Assembly: GCA_036924285.1 (NCBI GenBank)
Contig: JAYKYS010000005.1
Location: 26,758,001 to 26,822,000 of the forward strand
Direction of reading: 5' to 3'
Length of the DNA stretch: 64,000 bases
Source: Asterella californica
Taxonomy: Eukaryota; Streptophyta; Marchantiopsida; Marchantiales; Aytoniaceae
The position numbers and the translations under genes were made by a program. Positions within the stretch are counted from its first letter, which is position 1; every line of letters starts with the position of its first letter. Shown in pieces: positions 22,681-33,755 of the stretch. Under the pieces are notes generated by a model, which did no database searches, was not told the origin of the DNA, and saw only the letters and a list, made by a program, of their open reading frames with translations.

Positions 22681-22817
22681 TTGTACTTGGAGCTACCCCT
22701 CTCGGGAAAGTTGGGCTTCGAGGTCCCTGGAGTGAAGGTTTTTACTTTCCTAGACCCCTCTTGACCATGATCAGGTTTATAACCTGTGGAAGCCGGTCGT
22801 TTGTGCGTAAGTCAGAG

Positions 22818-23071
22818 TGTTGCGAAGCGGATGGTATGAATACACTTTACAGTAACTGTTTCAGGTTATTAGGTGGTGATATTTCGAAAGGTAACAAAAG
22901 TCAAGATCCAAGATTATTTTATCTCGCCCAAGGTCATTGTATGTTATTAAGTAATTCATTTGCTTGGTTCAATCTATACTCTCTCAATGAGCTCTCTCAC
23001 ACTCGAAATGTCTTTATGTCGTGACTTAGAATTTTATTTTCGTTTATTCTACCGGTAGTTCATTTCTAACA
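22818..23071 (+). repeat. Copia left LTR
   Basis: It shares GGTATGAATACACTTTACAG, GTTATTAGGTGGTGA and GGCCCAAGGTCATTGTA-like blocks with 43363-43601. It begins TGTTG and ends TAACA, directly before the primer-site-like TGGTATTAAAG. Confidence 0.8.
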
Positions 23072-23082
23072 TGGTATTAAAG
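23072..23082 (+). other. Copia primer binding site remnant
   Basis: TGGTATTAAAG directly after the LTR matches 9 of 11 bases of the common plant primer site TGGTATCAGAG (tRNA-iMet complement). Confidence 0.6.
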
Positions 23083-23265
23083 TTTTATTTTGTTGATGCA
23101 CTAGCATAATAGCATAGGCACTAGGTAGGCTTTCGACCTTTAGATGAGAGCAGTTGGAGGACGTTTCAATCATTACGAAAAGGATGTTTCACGCAGTAAG
23201 ATTATGTATCTCCACTAACAAAATTTCACAATTCCAACGATCAATCTAGTACAGAATGTCTGTCC

Positions 23266-24049
23266 TGTGACCCTCTAGCTTGCTACTGGTCTTGTCTCTC
23301 ACCCAGGGTAAACCTCTGATGGCCTTTGAGGAGACGCATCATGGAACTAAGAGGTCTCGGCTAAATCCAACTCTTAACATTCTCATATCTCTTCCTCATT
23401 GGAAACGAGAACTCTCATGAAAACGCAGAGATGAAAAACACAACCTTTATAGATATGGCCTAACGGTTTCCAAATACAAGACAAAGGGAGAATGAGAGAT
23501 CACTCCACAACCCCTCTATTTATACTACTGCAGATTTATCATGGTAACTACTTGTAAATCTGATTTACTTCAATTTACCGAGACCAAGTCAAAAGTAAAA
23601 GTCCTAAGTCAAGAGTAGATTTCTCCTCTTTTGACTCTACTCTAATAATTAGGATTCTTCTAGAAGCATAAAAGAATCTTTGAAAGAAATCTCGGATTGT
23701 TCCTTACAAGACAAAATACTAACACATAATTGAACCAAAAAGGTCAACAACCCTCTTGATTGTTTGACCTTTAAGTCTCTACAACCAATAAAAATCATTC
23801 ACGCATAAAACAAGAGTGTATTATTCACATCCTTGTCATTTTATGCACAACCAAACAAAATAGTAGTTCTCACACTTTAGAATATTTTAATATTCTGTCC
23901 TCAAATACCTCCAACTCTAACTGTGACTACTCCTAGTTAGATGTCACTAACTTAGAGTATGATCTAGCCTTGGGACTTATTTAGAAGACTCACCACACAT
24001 AGTTATAACTATCTATATATTTACTACTATGCAACCCCTAGGTGTTACA
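23266..24049 (-). repeat. Gypsy-1 3' LTR
   Basis: 784 bp, aligned end to end with 30178-30961. On the minus strand it is preceded by the purine tract GGGGGTAAA (24050-24058). Confidence 0.92.
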
Positions 24050-24061
24050 TTTACCCCCGGA

Positions 24062-24913
24062 CTAAGTTTTCACTCCGTCCTCGGAATAAACGATGACTTT
24101 CTTTTGATGAAAGAGCTTGAGCTTGTCGTGATTCACCCGGTCAAACCTCCGTCCTCCTAGCTCTTTCAAGTCGTATGTAAAATTACTCCACACCTTCTCG
24201 ATGATAAAAGGACCAAAGTAGCGTGGAAGGAACTTCTTCTTAGCTCTCTTATACCTAATGGCATCAAAAAGCATTACCATATCTCCTTCCTTGAACGGCT
24301 TCACTTTTCTCTTACCGAGACGCTTGTCGTAATATTTCTTCTGACGTTCTTGCGCCTTCTCCATCTGAACCATTGCCACCACTCGTGCTTCCTCCAACTC
24401 CAATAGTTGCTCCCTTCTAAACTTCTCAGCTGCTGCTCCAATCGACCTCTTTAACCTCTTGTGGACAGTTTGAAAGGTAGGTAAATCAAACTGTATGGGC
24501 AACTTCGATTCCACACCATAAACAAGATGAAAAGGAGTGTACCCCGTCGAAGTCTTCATAGTAGTCCTATACTCCCACAAGATTGCATGTAACCTCTTAT
24601 CCCAGTTGTGCTTCGCGTCCTCCATATCAGCATCCTTGGCCAGCATCGCACACAAGGTATGATTGGTCTTCTCAGCTAACCCGTTAGCGTTCGGTTTGTA
24701 AGAAGTTGTCACTCGCGGCTTGATGGAAAAATATTCCAACATAGCGGTTGTGATGCTTCTCACAAATTCACCACCCCTATCAGAAACCAACTCAAGAGGG
24801 CATCCAAACCTAGTAATGATCCGTTCCCATAAGAAACGGCCAACCTCTTCCTCACTTGTGGCTTTAAGTGGTCTGACTTCCACCCACTTGGTCAAATAAT
24901 CGGTTGCAATCAC
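24062..24913 (-). CDS. Gypsy-1 integrase core and C-terminal domain (283 aa)
   Basis: ATDYLTKW, LVSDRGGEF and the ANGLAEKTNHTL segment hold the D, D and E of a DD35E integrase. The C-terminal part (YYDKRLGKRKVKPFKEGDMVML, then LPRYFGPFII and KLKLFHQ) is the GPY/F-type tail of Gypsy integrases. No chromodomain follows. The stop lies ~12 bp before the 3' LTR. Confidence 0.88.
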   Translation of the reverse strand: MIATDYLTKWVEVRPLKATSEEEVGRFLWERIITRFGCPLELVSDRGGEFVRSITTAMLEYFSIKPRVTTSYKPNANGLAEKTNHTLCAMLAKDADMEDAKHNWDKRLHAILWEYRTTMKTSTGYTPFHLVYGVESKLPIQFDLPTFQTVHKRLKRSIGAAAEKFRREQLLELEEARVVAMVQMEKAQERQKKYYDKRLGKRKVKPFKEGDMVMLFDAIRYKRAKKKFLPRYFGPFIIEKVWSNFTYDLKELGGRRFDRVNHDKLKLFHQKKVIVYSEDGVKT

Positions 24914-24967
24914 GATATATCTGTTGCCACGAGGTGTTTTGTTTAAAGGACCGACATGATCAATTCT

Positions 24968-26122
24968 CTATTTCTCAAACGGACCTAGCACAGGAACTGA
25001 TCTCAAGGGAGGAGTGCTAGTAGACTTCTTGGCAAAGGCTTGGCACACATCGCAAGTTCTGCAATACTCCAAACAGTCCTTGAAAATACCCTTCCAATGA
25101 TATCCAGCGTCTAAGATTTTGAAAGCCGTCACCTTACCAACAAAGTGACCACCACATACAGGTCCATCGTGGAACTCCAGCATCAACCTCGCAGCTTCCT
25201 CCTTGCCCACAGCTCGTCGTAGCAATCCATCAGCACCTTGATGAAAAAGAACTCCTTCAACAATGGTGTATGGCTTACACCTACTCATTAGAGCATTCTT
25301 CTCTCTCGCTAGCATACCTTCGGGAAATGATCCATCAGAAAGGAAATTCCACACCTCCTTGTACTCTTTCGGCACCTCGTTGCTCAACGTGATGGTCATC
25401 AAGTCTTCGTCCGGAAAAGTATCATCTAATGGTTCTTCCCCTAATTCGTCGTAAGCTCTCGACAACAAATCTGCGTTGGCATGCTTCCTCCCCGGTCTAT
25501 CCTCAATGGCGTAGTCATATTCTGCCATGAGGATCTTCCATCGAGCTATCCTTCCCTCCGCGTTGGGCTTATTGAAGATGTACTTCAAAGCTTTGTGATC
25601 AGTCACTATAGAAAATTTTCCTCCTAACAAATAGTGCCGAAACTTCTTCAAAGCAAAGATCACGGCCAACCCTTCTCTCTCTGTCACGGAATAGTTCTTC
25701 TCAGCCTGCACCATCTGTCTACTAGCATAAGCTATTGGATGGTCGTGTCCATTCTCATCTAACTGACTCAAGGTACATCCAATCACAACATTGGATGCAT
25801 CAGTATAAACAATGAATGACTTGCTCCAGTCAGGTTTGGCGAGGATTGGGGCTATCACCAATACCTTCTTCAACTCTTCAAACGCCTCCTTAGCCTTCTG
25901 ATGTTGAAGTATCAGCTCGAAGACTACACCCTTCTTCATGTAGTTGGTCAACGATTGAGCTTTATTGGAAAAAGATGAGGTGAATCTACGATAATATCCC
26001 ACCATCCCAAGAAATTGTCTCAACTTGGTCAAGCTAGTAAGGAATGGTAGTTCGACTATCTTCTTCACCTTGTCTGGATCCACTCCAATTCCATTTTTGG
26101 AGACGATGTGCCCCAACAGCAA
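24968..26122 (-). CDS. Gypsy-1 RT C-terminus, RNase H and integrase zinc finger (384 aa)
   Basis: It begins LLGHIVSKNGIGVDPDKV and the thumb block FLGMVGYYRRF, then RNase H (VYTDASNVVIGCTL, EREGLAVIFALKKFRHYL, FSIVTDHKALKYI, ADLLSR). The H2C2 integrase zinc finger follows (H..GGHFVGKVTAFKIL, then CRTCDVC). The frame is open to a TAG at 24968, beyond which the integrase core continues in the same frame. Confidence 0.85.
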   Translation of the reverse strand: MLLGHIVSKNGIGVDPDKVKKIVELPFLTSLTKLRQFLGMVGYYRRFTSSFSNKAQSLTNYMKKGVVFELILQHQKAKEAFEELKKVLVIAPILAKPDWSKSFIVYTDASNVVIGCTLSQLDENGHDHPIAYASRQMVQAEKNYSVTEREGLAVIFALKKFRHYLLGGKFSIVTDHKALKYIFNKPNAEGRIARWKILMAEYDYAIEDRPGRKHANADLLSRAYDELGEEPLDDTFPDEDLMTITLSNEVPKEYKEVWNFLSDGSFPEGMLAREKNALMSRCKPYTIVEGVLFHQGADGLLRRAVGKEEAARLMLEFHDGPVCGGHFVGKVTAFKILDAGYHWKGIFKDCLEYCRTCDVCQAFAKKSTSTPPLRSVPVLGPFEK

Positions 26123-26182
26123 ACCCTCCTCGCATCCAAAAATGCACTTTTCTGGATTCAGGGATGCATTAGCTTGCTCCAG

Positions 26183-26979
26183 TCACTCTAAGACTTTGAT
26201 CAGATGATCAAAGTGATCCTCCTTCCGCCCATACACACAAAAGTCATCAGTGAAGTCCCTAACAAACTTCCCAAGAAACAGTTCGAACACTTTGTTCATG
26301 AACCGTTGAAAAGTAGTTGAGGCATTACATAATCCGAACGGCATCACGCGAAACCAAATGTACCCCACGGAGTAGTGAAAGTCGTTAGATGTTGATGCTC
26401 AGGTACTATATGGATCTGGTTATATCCACTATAACCGTCTCCAAAACTGTACCATTCATGACCTGCGACTTTTTCCAAGATCTCATCGATGAATGACAAC
26501 GGGTAGTAATCCTTCTTCGTGACCGCATTCAATTTCTTGTAATCCACACATACGCGAAGCTTACCGTTCTTCTTCTTCACGATCATGATGGGTGATACCC
26601 ATTATGAATTCTCCACTTCATAAATGAACCCAGCTTCCTTCAGTTTATCAATCTCTTCTTTGACGATCACTGCTGTTGGCGGGCTGATCCTTCGTTGCTT
26701 TTGTCGAACAGGTCTCGCGTCCTCCTCCACGTCGATCCGATGCTTCTCCAATGTCACCTCCTTCAGATCTTTATAGCTGAAAGCAAACACGTGGATGTAC
26801 TTCCTGAATATCTCCAAGAATCTTCTCTTCTCTTCCGAAGTCACCCTGAGACCAAACTTGATGGTTGCTAGTCTTCGCTCTAGCTCCTCTCTACTTAATT
26901 TTGGTTTGTCCGGGTCCTTCTCAACAGATGGACGAGGGAGCAAATCAATTGCTCCAATATGAGATATGATGCAATCCAT
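26183..26979 (-). pseudogene. Gypsy-1 reverse transcriptase, broken
   Basis: Three adjoining pieces. 26979-26602 is the protease/RT linker (HRIDVEEDARPVRQKQRR). A TAA interrupts just before the RT fingers (26586-26344, KKKNGKLRVCVDYKKLN). A one-base loss near 26350 shifts the frame before VMPFGLCNASTTFQRF (26368-26183). The catalytic Y-x-D-D appears as F-T-D-D, so Tyr is lost. A TGA at 26183 ends the piece, with the frame resuming into the next ORF. Confidence 0.85.
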
Positions 26980-27069
26980 ATCAAACTCCTCATCTTCTGA
27001 CGTCTCCTCGTCAGAAGAACCACCCGTATCTACTCCGGAGACACTTCCACTGTCTTCAGTTTCTGATTC

Positions 27070-28884
27070 TCAATAGTCGCTGGTTGGTCTATCAAAATCA
27101 GAAGTTACACAGCCACCACTTGAGAGAGGCACCTTCACTCGATGGTTGCTAGGTCCTATCCTCAAGTAACCCTTGTGCCATCTATCAGTTGTACGAATGG
27201 CTCTCAACCAAGGTCTTCCAAGGAGTAAGTCATAGCTGGAATCTTTCAGAATTTGAAAAGACATCAAGGTTTGTACCCCCATAACCGACACCACTACTTT
27301 CTCTAGGACTCCGAGAGGTCTCACCCTTTGCTTGTTTGCCATACCAACAATGATGCTCGCCGGTCTCGTGGGTTTCATCCCCAACCGCTTCATCAAACGT
27401 TCAGATATCGCATTCACAGCAGAACCTCCGTCCATCAACACATCAGGTACAAAGTGTCCATTCAAACGAACCTCGATCTTGGATGCTTTAGTGCATACCT
27501 CAGAGGCCTGAGCATCCACTACACCAACTCCCACACTTGAGACGTTGATCTTGCCCTTAGATTTCTTCTTCTTGGTCCTTCTCGAGCTCAATCCGCCTCG
27601 AAGCTCTCTCCTCAAGCTTGGGTTGAGTGCGATCAATTGACCCACTGTTATGTTGGCTTTTTGCGTGCCAACATCCTCCACTACGTCATATCTAGGTTGA
27701 GCAGCTGAAATGGTGAAATCCTCCATTCCCAGCTTCTTCCTAGACTCCTTCTGAGAAGAAGACATAGTGCTGGAACGAGTGCTCCTACTTTGAGAATCCC
27801 CAATGATCATAGGTTCCTCTGAAAACCTCGTCCTCTTCCTCTCGTGAGCTAAGAGTTCCACTTGAGAGTAAGAGCATTCTCCTCTCTCATAAATGTTTGG
27901 CACCTTCACCGCATCGATTGTGGCAACTCCTTTGTCTTTGTTTTGTGACGGGACTCTTCCGCCCATATTTCCTCTTGTACCCTCATTGTTCCGTCCTCCA
28001 TTTTGGATGGAGTGTGGACAATTCCTTTGAAAATGAGGACCACCACATCCGTAGCACGAGATACCACCGAATTCATTTTGAGGCCCTCGATTGAAATTTC
28101 CTCCATAACCTCGTTGGCCTCCTCCTCCTCCTTGGTTCCTCCGCTCTTTCAACTGCACTACACTGATCTTCAAATCCGCCAACGTTTCTGTTATCTGTCT
28201 TAGTTCATCTTGAAGATTAGGCGCCGGAGGGTTGACAGCAACCACAGCAGATGTGTTAACCACAGCAGGCGTCGGGATTCTTTGAGCAGCTCTACCACCG
28301 AGTGTAATCCTTGCGACACTCGCCGCCTTTGCTTCTCCTAGAAGAACGTCATCATCTTCCAAACTCTCTTCCATTCGAACTGCAATTTCAATCGCCTTCG
28401 CCTTAGTGATGGGCTTCTCGTACTTCACCTGAGTTCTGATTTGAGGCTTCAGACCTGCCACAAAGTTCTTGGTAAGCATGGCCACAATTCCCACCATTGT
28501 AACCTCCACATTATCACCGCTCTTCTTCAATATAGTCTTGAAACGAGCCTCCAACTTCTCGGTCCTTTCTGCGTAAACCCTCACCTTCTCAGCATCTCCT
28601 TGCTTCAAGAAGGTCACCTCGGTCATGAGCTTCTCATAGCTCTCATCCGGCAGAAAGTTCTCAATTAGAGCCTCCGTCAAGCTTTCCCATGTATCCATCT
28701 CAGTCTTGTTCCTTCTGTATTCCTCATACCAAGTCAATGCGGTATCCTCTAGGAAATCAGGCAATAGTGATGCCCACTCTTCCTTCTTCCTCTCATGGTT
28801 TCCTATGCATGCTCGCTTGAAATCTCGCACAAAGGTTTCTACATCCTCACCATCCTTTCCATAGAAAACCGGAAGCTTCCTCAT
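27070..28884 (-). CDS. Gypsy-1 gag-protease polyprotein segment (604 aa)
   Basis: Residues 1-170 form a retrotransposon gag domain (RDFKRACIGNHE, WYEEYRRNK, FLKQGDAEKVRVYAERTEK). A Gly-rich linker leads to a knuckle CYGCGGPHFQRNC (277-289; CX2CX3HX4C). After a basic region (RRTKKKKSKGK) comes a retropepsin-like domain with LMDGGSAVNAI (Asp485, D-G-G instead of D-T-G) and DLLLGRPWL. The frame stays open for ~33 codons upstream of this Met. A single TGA at 27070 separates it from pol in the same frame. Confidence 0.85.
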   Translation of the reverse strand: MRKLPVFYGKDGEDVETFVRDFKRACIGNHERKKEEWASLLPDFLEDTALTWYEEYRRNKTEMDTWESLTEALIENFLPDESYEKLMTEVTFLKQGDAEKVRVYAERTEKLEARFKTILKKSGDNVEVTMVGIVAMLTKNFVAGLKPQIRTQVKYEKPITKAKAIEIAVRMEESLEDDDVLLGEAKAASVARITLGGRAAQRIPTPAVVNTSAVVAVNPPAPNLQDELRQITETLADLKISVVQLKERRNQGGGGGQRGYGGNFNRGPQNEFGGISCYGCGGPHFQRNCPHSIQNGGRNNEGTRGNMGGRVPSQNKDKGVATIDAVKVPNIYERGECSYSQVELLAHERKRTRFSEEPMIIGDSQSRSTRSSTMSSSQKESRKKLGMEDFTISAAQPRYDVVEDVGTQKANITVGQLIALNPSLRRELRGGLSSRRTKKKKSKGKINVSSVGVGVVDAQASEVCTKASKIEVRLNGHFVPDVLMDGGSAVNAISERLMKRLGMKPTRPASIIVGMANKQRVRPLGVLEKVVVSVMGVQTLMSFQILKDSSYDLLLGRPWLRAIRTTDRWHKGYLRIGPSNHRVKVPLSSGGCVTSDFDRPTSDY

Positions 28885-29101
28885 CTTAAATTCTTGATAT
28901 CTTCTCCTCTCCTCAACACGATATCTCTCTTCGTTTTCTAATATAGGATGAACATTACTAACTCCACGCGAGCATAATCAACCATCGGTAGCAAGAAAGG
29001 AAAGGGTTCCACCATAATCGCTTGCGCTATCTCCTCACCGAATGTATACATGAGTCGCATCCTCATTGTCACCTTCTCCACCATCTGGATTACCATCTCC
29101 A

Positions 29102-29509
29102 TCATGCGTTAGCTGAATTTTCGTCTGAAGATGGCAGCTTCTCCGTTTCAACTCCTTGCTCCTCTCTCAATCTTCTAGACGTAGATGCCAACAGGGCAAT
29201 CACGTCTCCACACTCGTGCTCCTTTGGCAAACCTTCAATTCTACAGTTTGAGTAGATGTTTTTGTCTTTAAAAACACGCGAAGGAGACGATGGACCAACT
29301 CGGAGACCTAGATCGATAGAACTCCTTCCTTCACGAGGGTTTTCTCTCTTGAATCTCACGGGACAACTTGCTGCATAGTGACCCAACCCTCTACAAAAGT
29401 AGCACCACGGTTCTGCCCTCAACTTCTTCTTGGAAGAGTCTTGCTTGTTTCTCTCCGTTCTCTCCTCAAATTCGACCTTTAACTCTCTAGAACGTTCGTC
29501 CACCCTCAA
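29102..29509 (-). CDS. Gypsy-1 upstream zinc-knuckle ORF (135 aa)
   Basis: This ORF lies between the 5' LTR and gag. It is highly charged at the N-terminus (RSRELKVEFEERTERNKQ) and has a perfect CX2CX4HX4C knuckle, CYFCRGLGHYAASC. Gag itself, downstream in the same element, carries a second and different knuckle. The two ORFs are separated by stops in about 220 bp. It may be an extra gag-like nucleic-acid-binding protein or a duplicated N-terminal gag piece. Confidence 0.65.
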   Translation of the reverse strand: MRVDERSRELKVEFEERTERNKQDSSKKKLRAEPWCYFCRGLGHYAASCPVRFKRENPREGRSSIDLGLRVGPSSPSRVFKDKNIYSNCRIEGLPKEHECGDVIALLASTSRRLREEQGVETEKLPSSDENSANA

Positions 29510-30155
29510 GATTTTGAGGAAGGTTCCTAAGCCTCACTACCCACTCTTTCTGACCCTCCATGATCTTGACTTAAATTCGACCCCATGCAGATTTTGATCG
29601 ATTGGACTACCAGCTGAACTTCTGACAACGATATCTCGAGCTCTGTAGCTCCAAAACTAGTGATCTTTGGATCAATAGATAGATCAAGAGCTTCTCCAGT
29701 CCGTCGTGAAGTTTCAAGGACGTCCGAGAAATACAGAGAAAATGACGGTGACTGTAAACTCGATCAGAAAGCGAATCGTCTACACCTTCGGACTCTTAGT
29801 CTCTCCTCCTTTTAGTCTCAACGATAAAGACTATCACTCAAAGAACCTGATAAGAGTGATCTGATCCTCTACCCTCATGAACATATAGGATTATATGAAC
29901 CACTCTACTCTCAGATTTAAACTCTAACACTCTACACGTTCTCTTCAGCTGATTCTAACATCCTATGTGTACAGAATGTACAAGATGACCTCAAATGCAT
30001 CGTAGATGACAACCGGATATACGAATGGCTCTAAGGTCTCTAGCATGGCAGTAGCTCTAGCCTCTCCAAGAGTTCTCTCGATATGCTCTCTCATAACGTC
30101 CTTCTGTCTGATGTAAAACTGCACACGAAACATATCTCTCAAGCCTCCTAGTGAG

Positions 30156-30173
30156 GTCCCGGTAACGGAACCA
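30156..30173 (-). other. Gypsy-1 primer binding site
   Basis: Minus strand TGGTTCCGTTACCGGGAC, four bases after the 5' LTR. It resembles the tRNA-Asp-type primer site used by many plant Gypsy elements (about 13 of 18 bases against the form I remember). Confidence 0.6.
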
Positions 30174-30177
30174 AAAA

Positions 30178-30961
30178 TGTGACCCTCTAGCTTGCTACCG
30201 GTCCTGTCTCTCACCCAGGGTAAACCTCTGATGACCTTTGAGGAGGCGCATCATGGAACTAAGAGGCCTCGGCTAAATCCAACTCTCAACATTCTCATAT
30301 CTCTTCCTCACTGGGAACGAGAACTCTCATGGAGACGCAGAGATGAAAAACACACCCTTTATAGATATGGCCTAATGGCTTCCAAATACAAGACAAAGGG
30401 AGGATGAGAGATCACTCCACAACCCCTCTATTTATACTACTGTAGATTTACCATGGTAACTACTTGTAAATCTGATTTACTGCAATTTACCGAGACCAAG
30501 TCAAAGGTAAAAGTCCTAAGTCAAGAGTAGATTTCTCCTCTTTTGACTCTACTCTAATAATTAGGATTCTTCTAGAAGCATAAAGGAATCTTTGAAAGAA
30601 ATCTCGGATTGTTCCTTACAAGACAAAATACTAACACATAATTGAGCCAAAAAGGTCAACAACCCTCTTGATTGTTTGACCTTTAAGTCTCTACAACCAA
30701 TAAAAATCAGTCACGCATAAGACAAGAGTGTATTATTCACATCCTTGTCATTTTATGCACAACCAAACAAAATAGTAGTTCTCACACTTTAGAATATTCT
30801 AATATTCTGTCCTCAAATACCTCCAACTCTAACTGTGACTACTCCTAGTTAGCTGTCACTAACTTAGAGTATGATCTAACCTTGGGACTTATTTAGAAGA
30901 CTCACCACACATAGTTATAACTATCCATATATTTACTACTATGCAACCCCTAGGTGTTACA
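30178..30961 (-). repeat. Gypsy-1 5' LTR
   Basis: 784 bp, the same length as the partner, beginning TGTAACACC and ending GGGTCACA on the minus strand. Confidence 0.92.
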
Positions 30962-30965
30962 GTCC

Positions 30966-31845
30966 TCTTTGACACCAAAGGTCAGACCAAATTCGACTGT
31001 ACGTACTTCAGGCTTTGGAAACACAAGAAAACCTTGCAGCTCAGGACCCATGGTGTATTTGACATCGTGGAAGGAAATGTACAAAGATCGTGCACCACGA
31101 CACCCGAGGGTACTGCGGTACTCATCCCTCCTCTTAGTATCATGGATTGGGATCAGCGTGACGTCAATGCACTCGCAGCAATCAACGAATGTTACGAGAA
31201 CAATGTGACATGACGTATAATGTCTTGCATTTCGTCGAACGATGCATGGATCACTTTGACCAGACACTTCGCTGGTCAAGACATGGTGACCAAGATGCAT
31301 CTTAGAGAGAAATTGCGAGTTTTAAAAATGAAACTCAACGAGACAGTCATTCAACACGTGAACAATTTTAAATCTCTTCTCCAGCAAATGATTTCAGTTG
31401 GATAAGTAGTGTACAACGAGGAGCAAGTCTTCGCATTGATGGGCAACATGCCCAACAACTACCACCTATTCTTGCAAGCGATGAGAACAAGCTCAAATCT
31501 CTCGTTGTAAGATCTTATCACCTTCCTCATCCAAGAAGAAATGATAGGACGCAAGCTATCGATCGAACCATCCACTGCTTTGTTTGCAGAGCGCCGACAA
31601 GGAGGACGCAACAACAACAACCGACGCAACAATGACAACAATTGACAATGTGATAATCAACCATCGAAAAGATCACCAGATCCAAACGAGAAATGTTTTC
31701 AATGCAAAATCGGACATTGCATCACCGAGTGTCTAGACAAACCCAACAGCAGTAAAAACTCAAAAGCTGACAACCAAAACAAGAATAGCAACAAGAATCG
31801 CTGTTCTCAGAACAACAATACCAACGGATTTTGATAGCACAATGC
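30966..31845 (+). pseudogene. Copia gag with zinc knuckle
   Basis: The reading frame resumes right after Gypsy-1. It shows the Copia gag pattern (FDCTYFRLW...HGVFDIVEG, then HLREKLRVLKM and NNFKSLLQQM). The frame is interrupted by TGA at 31211, TAA at 31403 and further stops. A knuckle CFQCKIGHCITEC (CX2CX3HX4C) follows near 31691. Confidence 0.8.
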
Positions 31846-31849
31846 TCAT

Positions 31850-32340
31850 CTGTAATCGTGCAGACAGCTGATCCTTATTGGTATGTAGACACGGGTGCCA
31901 CACATCACATGACACATAATAGATGACAGTTTGTAGAATACTCACCCGTCTTCAGTAAAAACACCGAGAACGATACGATTCTACTCGGTGATAACACTAT
32001 CATTCACGTAACCGGTTCTGGCATGGTGGAAGTACGCTTGCTCAACGGTGAGCACGTGTACATATGCGACGTTCTCTATGTACTCATCTTGCAAAAGAAT
32101 CTATTTTTAGCTCGGAAATTTGATGTCAATGACAACTGGTGTTTAATTGACAATGGACTATGTCATCTCGAGGACAGATTTGGACAAGTGCTAGCTCTCT
32201 ACCCCACCGTTGGTGATCTCTATATGCTCGGAGATTCAATTTTGATCGCTGACCAAACCACGTTTGTTGTCACCGTTGGAAAGACTCCAGTAGTTCACAC
32301 TTTACCTCCCAATCAGAGAACAGGACCCCGCATACGAGCT
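31850..32340 (+). pseudogene. Copia protease
   Basis: WYVDTGATHHMT carries the aspartic protease D-T-G triad of Copia elements, followed by the usual glycine-rich GSGMVEV and FLARKFD blocks. There is one in-frame TGA shortly after the active site. Recognisable similarity fades after 32340, and 32341-32637 is not recognisable Copia sequence. Confidence 0.8.
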
Positions 32341-32642
32341 AGACCACAATCAAACCAGCGGACCAACGTCTCTCTTTTCAATCGCAACATGCGTAGAATT
32401 CGCTTCTCCTTGACGAGACCCAATTCAATCTTAAGCAACGTGCGCAACCAAGAGGATTTACCAACCAACCAACCAGCCAATTTACAGACTTTTCTTCATG
32501 TTTTCGAAGCCCTTTCACACATTTGAAATTCTTGCTCCACAATTAACGGAAGTCGCGCACTTGGAAAATGAGGATCTAATTTGTTTCAGCCGAGCTCTAC
32601 CCCCTTACCCACACACCCCTTGGTAGTTTCTTGACGCGCACC

Positions 32643-33741
32643 TTTCGCGCACCTACTGCCTTGTTGCGCCAGCGGAAGCACTTGCTCAGTAGGTCGTAAA
32701 CTTTACACCGCTAACCTGCAAACACAATCACAAGTTAGCGTCCATGCACCACTTACCTTATCTCAGTTTGGTCCGGACCGGAGCCGGACCGTCTCCTTAT
32801 TCATCAAGCTCAGCAGTTCCTAAGTCCCGACCTAGACCCGTCTAGGTCGGTCTCAAACATGAGCAAGTCACAAGATGACTTGAGGCGGACTTCTCATAAA
32901 GTCCAGGGTCCTAAACGGTGCCTCCAGCACACCTAGCGGTCCAACCGCCCGTGATGTCTGTCTGGGTCTAGGCTCCCGAACGGTGGTCTAACCCGCCGAC
33001 TCGTTCCCTAGTCTTGTCCCAGCTCTTACATCGTTCCTAAGTCCAGACGTCCAAGTCTGGATCGGAACGTGCCTTGGAACCGACCCAGCCATCACCTCAT
33101 GCCCCCAGAGTCCTCCCGCTGAACCCTGGGGTCGGGTGACTCGTCCTGGCCCACCCAGGCATCGAACCCCCTCATATATACTTCTGGGGATCGGCGGCCC
33201 CGCCTCCTCTTTGGTCCCTGAAAATTATACCACAACCCGATTGTGGTTCGGTCATAACTTCCAGCTCGAAGGTCAGATCGAGGAGTGTTATATATCACTG
33301 GAAAGTTCTTGACGAGACCTTTCCAATGATACCTCACTTGCCTCGAGATCTTACGTGAGCTCCGTCCACGACCTAAAACGTCGCTGGAGCTCCAACACTT
33401 AGCTATTTTTCCGAAAACTTGTGGTCCAGACCCAGACTCGAACCCTGTGGTTCGTCTGCGTCTCGGACCCACGTCTGAGACCTATGTCTGAGACTCATAT
33501 TTCAGCCTGTTCCCAGACTCGCCCCCTTAGGTCAGCGTTCGTCTGGGGTCGTCTTGGGGTAGGTCCTTAGGTCCTAGCCCAATGTTCCAACCTTGGTTCA
33601 GAGAACCACTTAGGGTTCATCTGACCTCGACTTCCCGGCCAAGCCGTTCAGTCCTACTCGCATCGTTCGCAACCTAACGCAAGTCCACTAGGGTTCCGTT
33701 GCTTGCGTTTGCGCCCAATCTTGATAATGAGGGTCGCGACA
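32643..33741 (-). repeat. Gypsy-2 3' LTR
   Basis: 1099 bp, highly similar along its whole length to 39152-40266. It begins TGTCGCGACC on the minus strand, just after purine tract AAAGTGGGGGTGAA (33742-33755). Confidence 0.92.
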
Positions 33742-33755
33742 TTCACCCCCACTTT
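33742..33755 (-). other. Gypsy-2 polypurine tract
   Basis: Minus strand AAAGTGGGGGTGAA directly before the 3' LTR start. Confidence 0.8.

Larger units (their letters stand above)
23266..30961 (-). mobile_element. Gypsy-1: near-complete Ty3/Gypsy retrotransposon
   Basis: A 7.7 kb element with two 784 bp LTRs (23266-24049, 30178-30961) differing at about 26 positions by eye, mostly transitions. LTR ends are TGT...ACA. GTCC flanks both sides. On the minus strand the order is 5' LTR, primer site, small zinc-knuckle ORF, gag-protease, reverse transcriptase, RNase H, integrase, 3' LTR. The pol frame is broken by single stops and one frameshift. It sits inside the Copia element, just upstream of Copia gag. 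Confidence 0.92.

Noticed and set aside
27328..28668. Plus-strand ORFs within Gypsy-1 gag-protease
   Set aside because: Shadows of the 604-codon minus-strand frame.
30941..31300. Second-frame and minus-strand ORFs over Copia gag
   Set aside because: Shadows; only the frame continuing into HLREKLRVLKM shows Copia gag blocks.
33092..33472. ORFs inside the Gypsy-2 LTRs (also 39578-40087, 39621-39914)
   Set aside because: They lie in LTR DNA, are not preserved in both LTR copies, and have no known domain.
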